Shown here: positions 31,896-41,526 of the stretch, piece by piece
Numbering within the stretch: position 1 is the first letter of the stretch
Layout: each line of letters starts with the position of its first letter
Source of the DNA: Ignavibacteria bacterium
Lineage (GTDB): Bacteria > Bacteroidota > Ignavibacteria > Tepidaquicellales > OLB5
Assembly: GCA_017303675.1 (NCBI GenBank)
Contig: JAFLBX010000002.1
Location: 695,091 to 759,090, forward strand
DNA length: 64,000 nucleotides
Reading direction: 5' to 3'
The notes under the pieces: generated by a model
Told to the model about the DNA's origin: nothing
The model's input: the letters and a program-made list of their open reading frames with translations, nothing else
Databases searched by the model: none
Made by a program: the position numbers and the translations under genes

Positions 31896-34523
31896 TTATT
31901 GTGATATTAATTTATAATGTTCTTTCAGCTTCTCAAGTTTTTTGGTATTATCATCAAGCTTTTTACGCTCATTTTCTACAACTTCAGGCGAAGCGTTTGC
32001 GGTGAATTTTTCATTGCTTAATTTTTTTGTAACTGAGCTGATAAATCCTTCAGTACGTTCAATTTCCTTCTGCAGCTTAGCTTTTTCCTGCTCAATATCT
32101 ATTAACCCTTCGATCTTTAAATAAACCTGGTATGAACCAACTACTGCAGTTACCGATTTATAAGCAGGCGCATCTGCGCCGGTTCTGATCTCAAGTGCTC
32201 CAATTTTTGCGAGTGATTTTATATAGTTAGATACTGAATTAATAAATGCCGTATCATCCGGTGAGGCACAGTTAATTGTGATATCACATTTTACCGAGGG
32301 TGAAAGCCCCATTTCAGCGCGCAGGTTGCGCGCAGCAGCCATAATCTGCTGAATGGTTTCGATCTTACTTTCAGCTTCTGTATTTATCAGTGAATCATCC
32401 GGCGTAGGCATATCCATAACGGATATGCTATCATTTTCGTTTCTTTCTTTTATCCCCTGCCATAATTCTTCGGTAATAAAAGGCATAACCGGGTGCAGAA
32501 GCTTCAGGCAGTTATTGAATATATCAATTGCATTGCTGAAAATAGCTTCACCCGAGGCCGGGTTATCTCCGGCTTTGATCTTTAATATTTCAATATACCA
32601 GTCACAGAAATCACCCCAGATAAAATCATACAGCGCCGCTGAGGCTTCGTTGATCTTGTATTCATTCAACGCCTTTAGATACTGTTTTAAAGCTGATTGG
32701 AATCTGCTTTCTATCCAGTGATCAAAAACATCTTTTTCATAAGCCGCGTTATTGCCGGCTGATTGTTCCTTTTTCATTAAAAGGAATCTTGCAGCATTCC
32801 ACAGTTTATTGGCAAAGTTCCTGCCAATTTCGCACTTTTCTTTTGCGAAATAAATATCTGTACCCTGCGGCGCAAGATAAACCAGCGTAAACCTGAGTGC
32901 ATCAGTGCCGTATTCGTTCATTACTTCGATAACATCGGGTGAGTTGCCAAGTGATTTGGACATCTTCCTTCCCTTATCATCGCGAACTATATTGTGATAA
33001 TACACATCGGTGAACGGAATTTTACCTGTGAATTCAAGTGAAGCCATTATCATCCTGGCTACCCAGAAGAAAATTATATCAGCGGCTGTGGAAAGGAAAT
33101 CAGTCGGGAAGTATTTCTTCAGGTCTTCGGTTTCTTCCGGCCAGCCCATGGTTGAAAAAGGCCACAGCCAGCTTGAAAACCACGTATCAAGAACATCGGG
33201 ATCCTGTTCCCAGTTCTCAATATCAGCCGGCGGGTTTACTTCACAGTAAATTTCACCGTTATTTTTGTTATACCAAACAGGTATCTGGTGCCCCCACCAC
33301 AATTGGCGTGATATACACCAGTCACGGATATTTGTCATCCAGTTTTCATAGGTTTTCGTCCAGCGCTCGGGGTGGAATTTAATTTCACCTGACCTTACGG
33401 CATTCAATGCCGGCTCAGCCAGGGGTTTCATATTTACAAACCACTGGTCGCTTAAATAGGGCTCAACCTGCGCACCTCCGCGCTCACTGAATCCAACGTT
33501 ATGCGTATAATCTTCTATCTTTTCGATAAGCTCAAGCTCTTTTAGCTTTTCAACTATCGCCTTGCGTGCTTCAAACCTATCCAACCCGGAATACCTTCCG
33601 GCATGTTCATTCATTTTGCCGGTGTGATCAATAACCTGAACTGATTCCAGGTTATACTTCTCACCTATCATGAAATCATTGGGATCATGCGCCGGAGTAA
33701 TTTTAAGTGCGCCGGTACCGAACTCCATTTCTACATATTCATCAGCAATAACAGGTATCGCTTTATCAACAATAGGCAGTACAACTTTTTTGCCTGCAAT
33801 GTTCGTATATCTTTCGTCTTTTGGATTTACAGCAATTGCTGTATCACCCAGCATCGTTTCGGGTCGTGTAGTAGCAATGATAACATAACTGCTCTTATCT
33901 TCAAGCAGCGGGTACTTTACGTAGTAAAGCTTATCGTTTTTTTCTTTATAAATAACTTCTTCATCACTCAAAGCGGTTTGCTGCTCCGGATCCCAGTTAA
34001 TAATTCTTTTACCTTTGTAGATCAGACCCTTTTTATACAAATCAACAAAAACCTTGCGAACCGCAACGGATAAGCCTTCATCCATTGTGAATCGTTCACG
34101 CTGCCAGTCAACCGATGCGCCCATTCGGGTCAGCTGCTGTACGATATTTTTGTGATAAACTTCCTTCCACTCCCATACTTTTTCAACGAACTTTTCGCGG
34201 CCAAGGTCATACCGTGAAATTCCCTCAGCGCGAAGCTTGCCTTCAACAACGGTTTGAGTGGCAATACCTGCATGATCTGCCCCCGGCAGCCATAATGTGT
34301 TAAAACCAGACATACGCTTCCAGCGGGCATAAATATCCTGGATGGTGTTATTGAGCATATGCCCCATTGTTAAATTACCCGTGACATTTGGAGGCGGAAT
34401 TACAATTGAAAATTTCGGTTTTGTTGAGTCTTTTTGCGGAGCATAAAAATTATTCCTGCTCCAGAAATCAATTATTTCATGTTCAATTTTGCCGGGTTCG
34501 TATGTTTTGGAAAGCTCCTTCAA
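31896..34523 (-). CDS. valS: Valyl-tRNA synthetase
   Basis: An 875-residue class I synthetase. PPPNVTGNLTMGH holds the HIGH-type motif, but its first His is Thr (TMGH). The second signature is KMSKSLGNSPD. The editing (CP1) domain has TTRPETMLGDTAIAV, and AWWGHQIPVWY-type residues (RQLWWGHQIPVWY) follow. A C-terminal coiled coil (about 810-875, LQKEIERTEGF...) is typical of ValRS. It starts 15 bp after the parA-like gene. The TMGH variant seems natural for the class and should not be read as inactivation. Confidence 0.96.
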   Translation of the reverse strand: MKELSKTYEPGKIEHEIIDFWSRNNFYAPQKDSTKPKFSIVIPPPNVTGNLTMGHMLNNTIQDIYARWKRMSGFNTLWLPGADHAGIATQTVVEGKLRAEGISRYDLGREKFVEKVWEWKEVYHKNIVQQLTRMGASVDWQRERFTMDEGLSVAVRKVFVDLYKKGLIYKGKRIINWDPEQQTALSDEEVIYKEKNDKLYYVKYPLLEDKSSYVIIATTRPETMLGDTAIAVNPKDERYTNIAGKKVVLPIVDKAIPVIADEYVEMEFGTGALKITPAHDPNDFMIGEKYNLESVQVIDHTGKMNEHAGRYSGLDRFEARKAIVEKLKELELIEKIEDYTHNVGFSERGGAQVEPYLSDQWFVNMKPLAEPALNAVRSGEIKFHPERWTKTYENWMTNIRDWCISRQLWWGHQIPVWYNKNNGEIYCEVNPPADIENWEQDPDVLDTWFSSWLWPFSTMGWPEETEDLKKYFPTDFLSTAADIIFFWVARMIMASLEFTGKIPFTDVYYHNIVRDDKGRKMSKSLGNSPDVIEVMNEYGTDALRFTLVYLAPQGTDIYFAKEKCEIGRNFANKLWNAARFLLMKKEQSAGNNAAYEKDVFDHWIESRFQSALKQYLKALNEYKINEASAALYDFIWGDFCDWYIEILKIKAGDNPASGEAIFSNAIDIFNNCLKLLHPVMPFITEELWQGIKERNENDSISVMDMPTPDDSLINTEAESKIETIQQIMAAARNLRAEMGLSPSVKCDITINCASPDDTAFINSVSNYIKSLAKIGALEIRTGADAPAYKSVTAVVGSYQVYLKIEGLIDIEQEKAKLQKEIERTEGFISSVTKKLSNEKFTANASPEVVENERKKLDDNTKKLEKLKEHYKLISQ

Positions 34524-34538
34524 AAAAATTATCCTTTC

Positions 34539-35321
34539 TTAAGATTTTACCTGCGGCGCGTATTTATTGATAAGCTCGTAAGCAAGCTCCAGGTATGCCA
34601 TGGAAACATTTGCATTTACATTATACAATATTGCAGGTTTGCCGTAAAATGTTGATTCCGTTATCATGTGGTTGCGCGGAATGTATGTTTTAAAAAGGTA
34701 CTTGTTATATCTCAGCTTTAATTCGCGCTCAGATATTTCAGTTACCTTTGTGTTTGATTCATACATTGTCATTACAATGCCTTCAATATACAGTGTTGGA
34801 TTGGCAATTTCTTTAATGTATTCAACATACTTGAACAGCTTTGAAATTGCCTCAAGTGAAAAGTGCCCGCTCCTAACCGGCATTATAACCGATGTTGATG
34901 CTGTAAGCGCATTGGCAACAATACCGCGCATTATAGGTGGACAGTCAATAATAATATATTCATAATGTTCAGCGGCACCTTTAAGCGCGTTTTTAAGTAC
35001 TACACGGTTTTCAGCTATTTTATTGAATCTTTCATCACGCTGAATTGTGTTTACATTGCTTGGCACAAAATCGAGATATTCAAGCTCAGTTTTGTGTATA
35101 GCATGATCGAGCGAATGAGTAAAGCTGAAAACTTCGGCTATACCAGATTTGATACGTTCAGGAGTAAAGCCAAGCGACATTGCAGAAGCCCCGAACGGGT
35201 CGCCATCGATAAGCAGGGTTTTCCTTTCAGCAACGGCAAGCGATGCAGCGAGATTTACCGCAGTGGTGGTTTTACCCACGCCTCCCTTCGGGAGGCAGAT
35301 TGATATTATTTTAGCGCTCAA
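34539..35321 (-). CDS. ParA/Soj-family ATPase, orphan
   Basis: A 260-residue P-loop ATPase. Deviant Walker A KGGVGKTTTAVN near residue 12, Walker A' LLIDGDPFGAS and Walker B YIIIDCPPIM. Such proteins position DNA or large protein complexes along nucleoid or membrane. No ParB gene or parS-like site is adjacent; the neighbours are valS and a DUF2723 protein, so chromosome segregation is not proven. The start directly follows the DUF2723 stop. Confidence 0.88.
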   Translation of the reverse strand: MSAKIISICLPKGGVGKTTTAVNLAASLAVAERKTLLIDGDPFGASAMSLGFTPERIKSGIAEVFSFTHSLDHAIHKTELEYLDFVPSNVNTIQRDERFNKIAENRVVLKNALKGAAEHYEYIIIDCPPIMRGIVANALTASTSVIMPVRSGHFSLEAISKLFKYVEYIKEIANPTLYIEGIVMTMYESNTKVTEISERELKLRYNKYLFKTYIPRNHMITESTFYGKPAILYNVNANVSMAYLELAYELINKYAPQVKS

Positions 35322-37295
35322 TTATTTATTTAAATTTCTTTCCTGTGTTATCTTCGCCTTCAGATTAAGCGCATCCCTGAATGCAGGGTCAAATTCCAGC
35401 GCCTTATCCAAAAACTTCAAAGATAAATCATAATTTTTATTATTATAATGATAATATCCGGTTTCAAACATCATACCGGGTATGACCTTGAACAGGTTCC
35501 TTTCATGGGAAGTATTGGGCTCAAACCTGCTGAACTTTTCATTTAAAAGCCGGGTTCCGGCATTCACGTCATACTGCAGAGTTTTAGGCTCCATTTTATA
35601 CAGCATACCGTCCGGCTTCAGGTAATATTTATCAAGGAACTGCTTGGTTTCTCGGCCAAGCACTAGATCTATAGTGACAAGTACCGGGAATTTTGCATAA
35701 ACTTCATCTATAAACGCGCCAACAAGGGCGGTAAGCTTTGGTGCCCTGATCTTTTCATTCTCATCATACACTTTGATATATTCCTCCGCCTCGGGCTTTA
35801 TCAATTCATAAATATCAGGGTAATATTTGCTGATAGTTTTGAGATACCACGGCGCTGAGAGGAATTTAATATTGAATACCTTAACATCAGGCCTTACTTT
35901 TTCAACAAGCTGGTAGTAAAGCGAAGCTGAATACATGTATGCCCAGTCATAAACTATAATTACGGAATTTGGCGGCACTGAATTCAGCGCACTTAAGGTA
36001 ACTTCGCGGTTTGCATACATACCGCTGTTATCATTTTCCTTATAATTATATCCCGCTGAAAAGATAACCAGTATTAAACCAGTAATAATTACTTTTGAAA
36101 TTGAAGCCTTTGGCTCTTTACTTTCACTAAGTATTTTTCCCGGTTTTCCTGCATTAACAATATATATAATACCTAATGGTACCGTAATTGAAAACAGGTA
36201 AAATACCAAAAGATAAAATGAGCTTATTTCAATTGTGTTGTAATTGAATGAATATATCAGTGTGAATATGATACAAAGATAAATGTAGATAGAAAAACTT
36301 TTAAAAGTTTTCCAAAGCAGGAATAAACCAGCGGCAATGAAAAGTAATGAAATTATCGCGAATTCCCCCGGCAGATTTTTGAAAAATGCAGCGGCATTAT
36401 CGCTGAACTTAGCTGTAGATGAGAACATAAGCTGGGAAAAATCAGATCCCCTTAAATGATCAGGCAGGTTTGATATATCAGAAACATCAGACCAGTTAAG
36501 ATACGGACCGGATGAAGAGCTTATTATGAGGATTCCATAAAGCAGCACACCCGGTAATAACAGCAAAGCATAAGGCAGAAGCTTTTTGGTAAATACAGCA
36601 TCACTTTTATACTGGAGGTACAGCATATAAAGAACAGCTGGTAAAAAATAAATTGTAGTTGAGTGATTTGCTGCGCTTAAGCCGATAATTAAAGCAAGCA
36701 AAAGCCAGTTCTTTTTTGAAGGCTCCTTTATAGAAGTTAAAATTTTAAGTGAGTAAAAAACTATCAGGCTGATAAACAATGAATGCAGGGCATATACTTC
36801 AATTTGCGTAGCATCATACCAGAATGTTTTTGTAAAGCCCGTCAATACTGCTGTAAAAAAAGCGAGCAGATATATCAACAATGAAAGATCATTCGGATTC
36901 TTTTTAACCTGCGGCTGTGAAGCAGCGGCATCTGTTTTTTTGCCGGTTTTACTTTGTATCTTTTTAACTCCTGCTGTATTTATTTTGTGAAAAATATAAT
37001 TCAGCAGCATAACTGCAGAATAATATGTAACTATTACAGCAGCTATGCTTTCAATTGCGCTGAGCATATTAAGCCTGTATATAACGCTGCCGCCTAAAGG
37101 CAAATGTGAAACAATAAATCCAAGCAGCAGGAACAGCGGGTAACCTGTGGGATGCGGAACGCCGAAAGTAAAAACTACGGCGGCAAGCTCACCGCTATCA
37201 ATGAATCCAACAGTCGGGTGCATTGTAAGAATATAGATCACCAGGCAAACAATCCCTGATAAAGCCGCCAGTATATGTTTTAAATTACTTTTCAT
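35322..37295 (-). CDS. DUF2723 membrane protein (TMEM260/O-mannosyltransferase-like)
   Basis: A 657-residue polytopic membrane protein. The N-terminal family signature is TVGFIDSGELAAVVFTFGVPHPTGYPLF, split by helix 1, with Asp/Glu in the first exoplasmic loop, as in GT-C glycosyltransferases. About 12 helices reach to residue 410. A large exoplasmic domain follows, with VIIVYDWAYMYSASLYYQLVE and a TPR-like C-terminus (YHYNNKNYDLSLKFLDKAL). In Bacteroidota DUF2723 proteins are common and often uncharacterised; eukaryotic TMEM260 is an O-mannosyltransferase. It overlaps the FAH gene by 1 bp. Confidence 0.85.
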   Translation of the reverse strand: MKSNLKHILAALSGIVCLVIYILTMHPTVGFIDSGELAAVVFTFGVPHPTGYPLFLLLGFIVSHLPLGGSVIYRLNMLSAIESIAAVIVTYYSAVMLLNYIFHKINTAGVKKIQSKTGKKTDAAASQPQVKKNPNDLSLLIYLLAFFTAVLTGFTKTFWYDATQIEVYALHSLFISLIVFYSLKILTSIKEPSKKNWLLLALIIGLSAANHSTTIYFLPAVLYMLYLQYKSDAVFTKKLLPYALLLLPGVLLYGILIISSSSGPYLNWSDVSDISNLPDHLRGSDFSQLMFSSTAKFSDNAAAFFKNLPGEFAIISLLFIAAGLFLLWKTFKSFSIYIYLCIIFTLIYSFNYNTIEISSFYLLVFYLFSITVPLGIIYIVNAGKPGKILSESKEPKASISKVIITGLILVIFSAGYNYKENDNSGMYANREVTLSALNSVPPNSVIIVYDWAYMYSASLYYQLVEKVRPDVKVFNIKFLSAPWYLKTISKYYPDIYELIKPEAEEYIKVYDENEKIRAPKLTALVGAFIDEVYAKFPVLVTIDLVLGRETKQFLDKYYLKPDGMLYKMEPKTLQYDVNAGTRLLNEKFSRFEPNTSHERNLFKVIPGMMFETGYYHYNNKNYDLSLKFLDKALEFDPAFRDALNLKAKITQERNLNK

Positions 37296-37981
37296 TAACC
37301 TATAGTTACTTCCAGTTTCCCAATATGCTGAATTTCAGCGCTTACCTTATCACCTGTTTCAAGCTTTGTGATGCCAGCCGGTGTTCCTGTAAATATTATA
37401 TCCCCTTTTCTTAAACCGAATATAGAAGAGAGGTAATGAATTATGAATTTAATGCTGAAGATCATCTCAGAGGTATTGCCTGATTGTTTTACTTCACCAT
37501 TTATGCTTAATTTTATATCAAGTACCTGCGCATCGTTAAGTACAGAAGCAGTCACAACCTCGCCAACGGGTGATGAAGTCCTGAATCCTTTGGCTACAGC
37601 CCAGGGCTTGCCCTGTTTTTTCATTTCGGTTTGCAGGTCACGCAGAGTAAAATCAATACCCACTGCATACCCGTAAACATACTCCAAAGCGTTTTCTTCT
37701 GGGATATTGTCGCCATCTTTCCCGATAATTATTACAAGCTCAACTTCGTTCTGCAGGTTTTGAGAAATAGGCTTTGTGTTAAACGAAGGCACCTTTACAA
37801 TATTACCGGCAGCTTCAATTGCAGTTGAAGGCTTTAAAAATACTACCGGTTCCTTTGGTATTGAATTATCAAGCCCTTCAATTTTTACTTCGCTGATATG
37901 ATCAACATAGTTTTTGCCGATGCAGAAAACATTCTTTACCTCTATTACATCAGCGGAATCTTTTACTATTAGCTTTGCCAT
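37295..37981 (-). CDS. Fumarylacetoacetate hydrolase family protein
   Basis: A 228-residue C-terminal-type FAH-fold enzyme. FCIGKNYVDHISE near the N-terminus, VVFLKPSTAI, metal ligands in LQNEVELVIIIG (Glu-x-Glu) and the Asp in AVGIDFTLRDLQ, KGFRTSSPVGEVV, and RKGDIIFTGTPAGI at the end. Homologues act as acylpyruvases, oxaloacetate decarboxylases/tautomerases or 2-hydroxyhepta-diene-dioate isomerases, so the substrate cannot be named. It lies 3 bp after pyrC. Confidence 0.88.
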   Translation of the reverse strand: MAKLIVKDSADVIEVKNVFCIGKNYVDHISEVKIEGLDNSIPKEPVVFLKPSTAIEAAGNIVKVPSFNTKPISQNLQNEVELVIIIGKDGDNIPEENALEYVYGYAVGIDFTLRDLQTEMKKQGKPWAVAKGFRTSSPVGEVVTASVLNDAQVLDIKLSINGEVKQSGNTSEMIFSIKFIIHYLSSIFGLRKGDIIFTGTPAGITKLETGDKVSAEIQHIGKLEVTIG

Positions 37982-37984
37982 TTA

Positions 37985-39262
37985 TCAGATATTTATCAAA
38001 TGCTGCAGATTGTTTACGATACCAACAGGTTTGCATTTAAGCTCCCACCCATCAAATGGAGTATTTTTGCTTTTTGAGTGCAGCTCAGAAGCATTTACCT
38101 TCCATGTTTTATTTACATCAAGGATTGTCAGGTTCGCAGGTGAGCCTTCCGAAATACTGATATCCTTCAGCCCAAGGAGCCTGCGCGGATTAACTGACAT
38201 CTTATTTATCATTTCTTCGAGGGTGATAATGCCTTTATCAACCAGATATGTATATGTTAAGCCTATTGCTGTTTCAAGTCCAACTATGCCGAACGGCGCT
38301 TTTTCAAGCGGCAAAGATTTTTCTTCGGCTGAATGCGGCGCATGGTCAGTGCAGATAACTTCGATCGAGCCGTCTCTTAGACCCTCAATAACAGCATCAA
38401 CATCACTTTGAGTTCTGAGCGGCGGATTCATTTTGGCATTAGTACCGTACTTCAATATTGCTTCATCATTTAAAATGAAATGATGCGGGCATGCTTCTGC
38501 GGTTACATTGGCTTTTTCAGCTTTAGCTTTGCGGACAAGCTCAACCGCTTCTTTTGTGCTGATGTGCTGTATGTGGTAATGCGAGCCTTTAACCTCTTTT
38601 GTGAGCCTGATATCACGTTCAATAATTTCATACTCTGATGCATTCAAAATACCTTTTACACCAAGCTGTTTCGAAACTGCACCCTCATTCATAATGCCGC
38701 CGTTAGTAATACTCATAACTTCGCAATGCTGCACAACAGGCTTTTGGAACTTTGCGGTTTCCGCCAGAACCTGCCTCATAAGCTCATCGCCGGCTATCGG
38801 ACTGCCGTCATCGGTAATTGCCAATGCCCCGGCTTTAATTAATGCGGCAATATCAGCAATAACCTCACCTTTTCTGCCGGCGCTGGCGCAGGCGGAATGG
38901 TATACATCAACTAAATGATCCCTGGTTTTTGCAATATTGGCTGATAATACTTCAACGTTATCAATTGGGGGATTTGTATTTGGCATTGTCATAACGCCTG
39001 TAAAGCCGCCGTGGGCGGCTGCAAGTGAGCCTGTTGAGATATCTTCCTTGTATTCCTGCCCCGGTTCACGGAAGTGAACATGCATATCAAAAAACCCGGG
39101 TACTATAATTTTTCCGGCAAGATCGAATTGGATCACCTCGCGGACATGCTGCCAGATAACGCCCATACGGTTAATTACACCGTTGACTATTAATATATCA
39201 AACCTGCCGTTAATGTTTTCAGCAGGTGAAATAACGTGACAATTTCTGAGTAATAAATGCAA
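37985..39262 (-). CDS. pyrC: Dihydroorotase
   Basis: A 425-residue zinc amidohydrolase of pyrimidine synthesis that interconverts carbamoyl aspartate and dihydroorotate. Metal and substrate residues: DMHVHFREPG (His-x-His-x-x-Arg), TMPNTNPPID, DDGSPI, VQHCE, HIQHIST, EACPHHF and CTDHAPHS, followed by FGIVGLETAI. It is type I (class B) by length and the FREPG motif. It is the first gene of the long minus-strand run down to the terminator at 30846-30870. A TAAATTTG -7 element lies about 20 bp upstream. Confidence 0.95.
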   Translation of the reverse strand: MHLLLRNCHVISPAENINGRFDILIVNGVINRMGVIWQHVREVIQFDLAGKIIVPGFFDMHVHFREPGQEYKEDISTGSLAAAHGGFTGVMTMPNTNPPIDNVEVLSANIAKTRDHLVDVYHSACASAGRKGEVIADIAALIKAGALAITDDGSPIAGDELMRQVLAETAKFQKPVVQHCEVMSITNGGIMNEGAVSKQLGVKGILNASEYEIIERDIRLTKEVKGSHYHIQHISTKEAVELVRKAKAEKANVTAEACPHHFILNDEAILKYGTNAKMNPPLRTQSDVDAVIEGLRDGSIEVICTDHAPHSAEEKSLPLEKAPFGIVGLETAIGLTYTYLVDKGIITLEEMINKMSVNPRRLLGLKDISISEGSPANLTILDVNKTWKVNASELHSKSKNTPFDGWELKCKPVGIVNNLQHLINI

Positions 39263-39282
39263 TATTTTATGTGATTTAATTA

Positions 39283-39290
39283 CAAATTTA
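39283..39290 (-). promoter_or_regulatory. Predicted -7 element of the pyrC operon
   Basis: The minus strand reads TAAATTTG. The -33 position 20 bp away reads TTT. The predicted leader is about 14 nt. Confidence 0.45.
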
Positions 39291-39466
39291 GTGATTTTTA
39301 AGGATTATTAAAATTGAAAAGGAAATCTGATTTTACGGGTTCTTATGACCTTCACTTTCACAAATTATTTTACAGTTCAACTTCTGCGAGGAGCGTTAGC
39401 GACGAAGCAGTCTTATATTATATTCTATGAATGAGATTGCTTCGCTTCGCTCGCAAAGTTTAATAA

Positions 39467-39495
39467 TTGCGCTTCGACTCCGCTCAGCGCGACAA
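39467..39495. repeat. Uninterrupted hairpin repeat (empty-site version)
   Basis: GCGCT...AGCGC arms around TCGACTCCGCTC. It corresponds to the composite repeats at 6083-6130 and 39521-39566 without the extra GC-rich unit. Confidence 0.6.
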
Positions 39496-39520
39496 TTGCT
39501 CATGGTTTAAGAAAAAATTT

Positions 39521-39566
39521 CGCATCGACTCCCACGCCTAAAGCGGGCAAGCGTTCTGCGCGGCAA
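39521..39566. repeat. Interrupted hairpin repeat (filled-site version)
   Basis: Same left part CATCGACTC, then a 20-bp GC-rich unit (39532-39551, core GCCTAAAGCGGG), then CGTTCTGCGCGG. The extra unit matches the one at 6096-6116 at about 17 of 20 positions and sits at the same place in the host sequence. Confidence 0.6.
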
Positions 39567-39591
39567 GATCTAAGTACTGCAATGATCATTT

Positions 39592-40437
39592 CTACATTAT
39601 GCTTTTGATGTAAAGGAAAATATATAATGCAGGGACTGCGAAGAGTATGCTGTCGAATCTATCTAAAGCGCCGCCGTGGCCGGGGATCAGATTGGATGAA
39701 TCCTTAACCTTTACACTGCGCTTTAAGTGTGATTCAAACAGGTCGCCAATCTGCGCGAAAAATCCGACAATAACCGTAACAGAAAGCCAGTGCCAAACCG
39801 TAAAGCCCGGATAAAAGAACTTCCATATCACAACGCCTGATATTATTACGAAAGCAAATCCGATAATTGAGCCTTCCCATGTTTTTTTGGGGCTTATTCT
39901 TTCGGCTAGCTTATGCCTTCCGAACAATTTACCGCCGAAGAAAGCGAAAGTATCGCTTACCCAAACAAGCACCAGGCAAATAATTGCATAATTTGCCCCG
40001 TAGAAATCCAGCATTTTGGCTGAATCCATTAAGCTCAGCAAACCGAAAGGCGTTGATATATAAACCACTGAAAGCAGCCATGTACTGACAGCTTCAAAAT
40101 GTTTTTCTTCCTTAAATACTTCCGATACTATCAGGAACATGAACATAAGGAAATATAATATGAGCACATAATTGAAATGCTCAAAATAAAAGCTTATTAC
40201 GATAAGTATACTTATTATCAAAAAAACGGTTTTGTGAAATGATATACCCCCGAACCATCTGGTAAGGCTTGATGGCGGCTTTACAGGTCTTTCAAACAGG
40301 TTGTAGAATTCATTCATACAGAAAAACGAAAGGATAGTACAGAAGACGAGGAAAACTTCATTGCCTAAGATAGCGGAAATAATTATAAGCGGAATACCAA
40401 TTGCGCCGACTATAACACGTACAACCGTATTGTTCAA
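39592..40437 (-). CDS. cdsA: Phosphatidate cytidylyltransferase
   Basis: A 281-residue inner-membrane enzyme making CDP-diacylglycerol from phosphatidate and CTP, the branch point of phospholipid synthesis. About eight helices. The C-terminal CDS signature is present: SPKKTWEGSIIGF, GDLFESHLKR, KDSSNLIPGHGGALDRFDS. It overlaps the CPBP protease gene upstream by 4 bp, so the two are translated together. Confidence 0.95.
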   Translation of the reverse strand: MNNTVVRVIVGAIGIPLIIISAILGNEVFLVFCTILSFFCMNEFYNLFERPVKPPSSLTRWFGGISFHKTVFLIISILIVISFYFEHFNYVLILYFLMFMFLIVSEVFKEEKHFEAVSTWLLSVVYISTPFGLLSLMDSAKMLDFYGANYAIICLVLVWVSDTFAFFGGKLFGRHKLAERISPKKTWEGSIIGFAFVIISGVVIWKFFYPGFTVWHWLSVTVIVGFFAQIGDLFESHLKRSVKVKDSSNLIPGHGGALDRFDSILFAVPALYIFLYIKSIM

Positions 40438-41381
40438 GCAGTACCTCCTGCGTTTAAAGTATCTTCAGGCTGCTTAACACGAAGCCTGTAATACAGAATA
40501 ACGATACTTGTAAATATTAACAAAGAAAGAACTACTGCAACAATTGTATCAGTAAGTTCATCACCTGCAAGGCGCGGAGTTTCGAACTCAGGCTTTCCGT
40601 AAACAAACATGTAATACGAAGCGAAGAAATTATTCAGGAAGTGGCAAAGCACGCCGACATACAAAGAATTGGAATAATACACTATAAAGCCAAGGAAACA
40701 TCCTAAAATAATAAGCGGAATTATATTGAACGGCTGAAAGTGATATAAGGCAAACAAAAATCCGGTAAAAAATATTGCTTTAGCGGGCCGGTAAACTTTG
40801 CTTACGTTGGAAAGTGCGAGTCCCCTGAAAAGCGCTTCTTCGCAAATTGCGGGAGTAATACATATTACGAACACCACCACAGAAAATTCAAACCAGTTAT
40901 GCGCCTTCACTATTTTCATAGTGCTGCTCTCAAATGTATCGAAGAGATCCTTAACAGGCTTCAGGCTATCATTTAAAAACGGGATGGAATTTATTAGCTG
41001 TTCCTGGAAATACATATATCCCTGCAGGAAAGGCTGTATCATTACTATACCAAGAACAGCCAGCAAAAGCAGGGATGGTTTTGGAGTATTCAGCTTGAAC
41101 ATGCTTTTTAAGTCATGAGTCCTGAAGCGTGCGAAAAATACAGCAGGCGCAAGAATGAACATGAACTGACCGAAGGAGAGAATTACCCTTGTTATTTTAA
41201 CATCGGGATTATCCATTGTGATATCGCCTGCTGCAAAAGCCAGCAAGCCGCCTACGAACTGGTACAGGAAAAATATCACTGCCAGCACAACAATCACAAA
41301 AGCTACCGGGTTTAGCTGTTTAAAAATGCTGCCCGGCGGCGGAGCGGATCCGTTACTTTCTTCGGGATTAAATTCCTGCAA
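40434..41381 (-). CDS. CPBP-family intramembrane metalloprotease
   Basis: A 315-residue protein with a soluble acidic N-terminus and about eight helices. Abi/CAAX-protease motif 1 is CEEALFRGLAL (EExxxR), motif 2 is FALYHFQPFN (FxxxH) and motif 3 is HFLNNFFA. These residues would bind a zinc ion inside the membrane. Bacterial members process prenylated or membrane peptides, or have scaffold roles; the substrate here is unknown. It heads a two-gene operon with cdsA. Confidence 0.9.
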   Translation of the reverse strand: MQEFNPEESNGSAPPPGSIFKQLNPVAFVIVVLAVIFFLYQFVGGLLAFAAGDITMDNPDVKITRVILSFGQFMFILAPAVFFARFRTHDLKSMFKLNTPKPSLLLLAVLGIVMIQPFLQGYMYFQEQLINSIPFLNDSLKPVKDLFDTFESSTMKIVKAHNWFEFSVVVFVICITPAICEEALFRGLALSNVSKVYRPAKAIFFTGFLFALYHFQPFNIIPLIILGCFLGFIVYYSNSLYVGVLCHFLNNFFASYYMFVYGKPEFETPRLAGDELTDTIVAVVLSLLIFTSIVILYYRLRVKQPEDTLNAGGTA

Positions 41382-41526
41382 AATATGCGGTTTAGTAAAA
41401 AATGTTTTGCTAATATAAAAATTAGAAAATTCAGTTATTATTCATAAATTTTTACAGTTAAAGTATTTATTTAAACTACCTAATATAGGTTATATTAAAA
41501 AATTGATTTAATGGACATATTTTGTT

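Larger units (their letters stand above)
39291..39591. other. Gene-free gap with inverted and composite repeats
   Basis: No coding frame. From left to right: a pair of related sequences in opposite orientation (39384-39413, with TGCGAGGAGCG and GACGAAGCAGTCT; and 39433-39457, with GATTGCTTCGCTTCGCTCGC), an uninterrupted hairpin repeat (39467-39495) and an interrupted relative (39521-39566). It ends at the cdsA stop. Confidence 0.55.
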
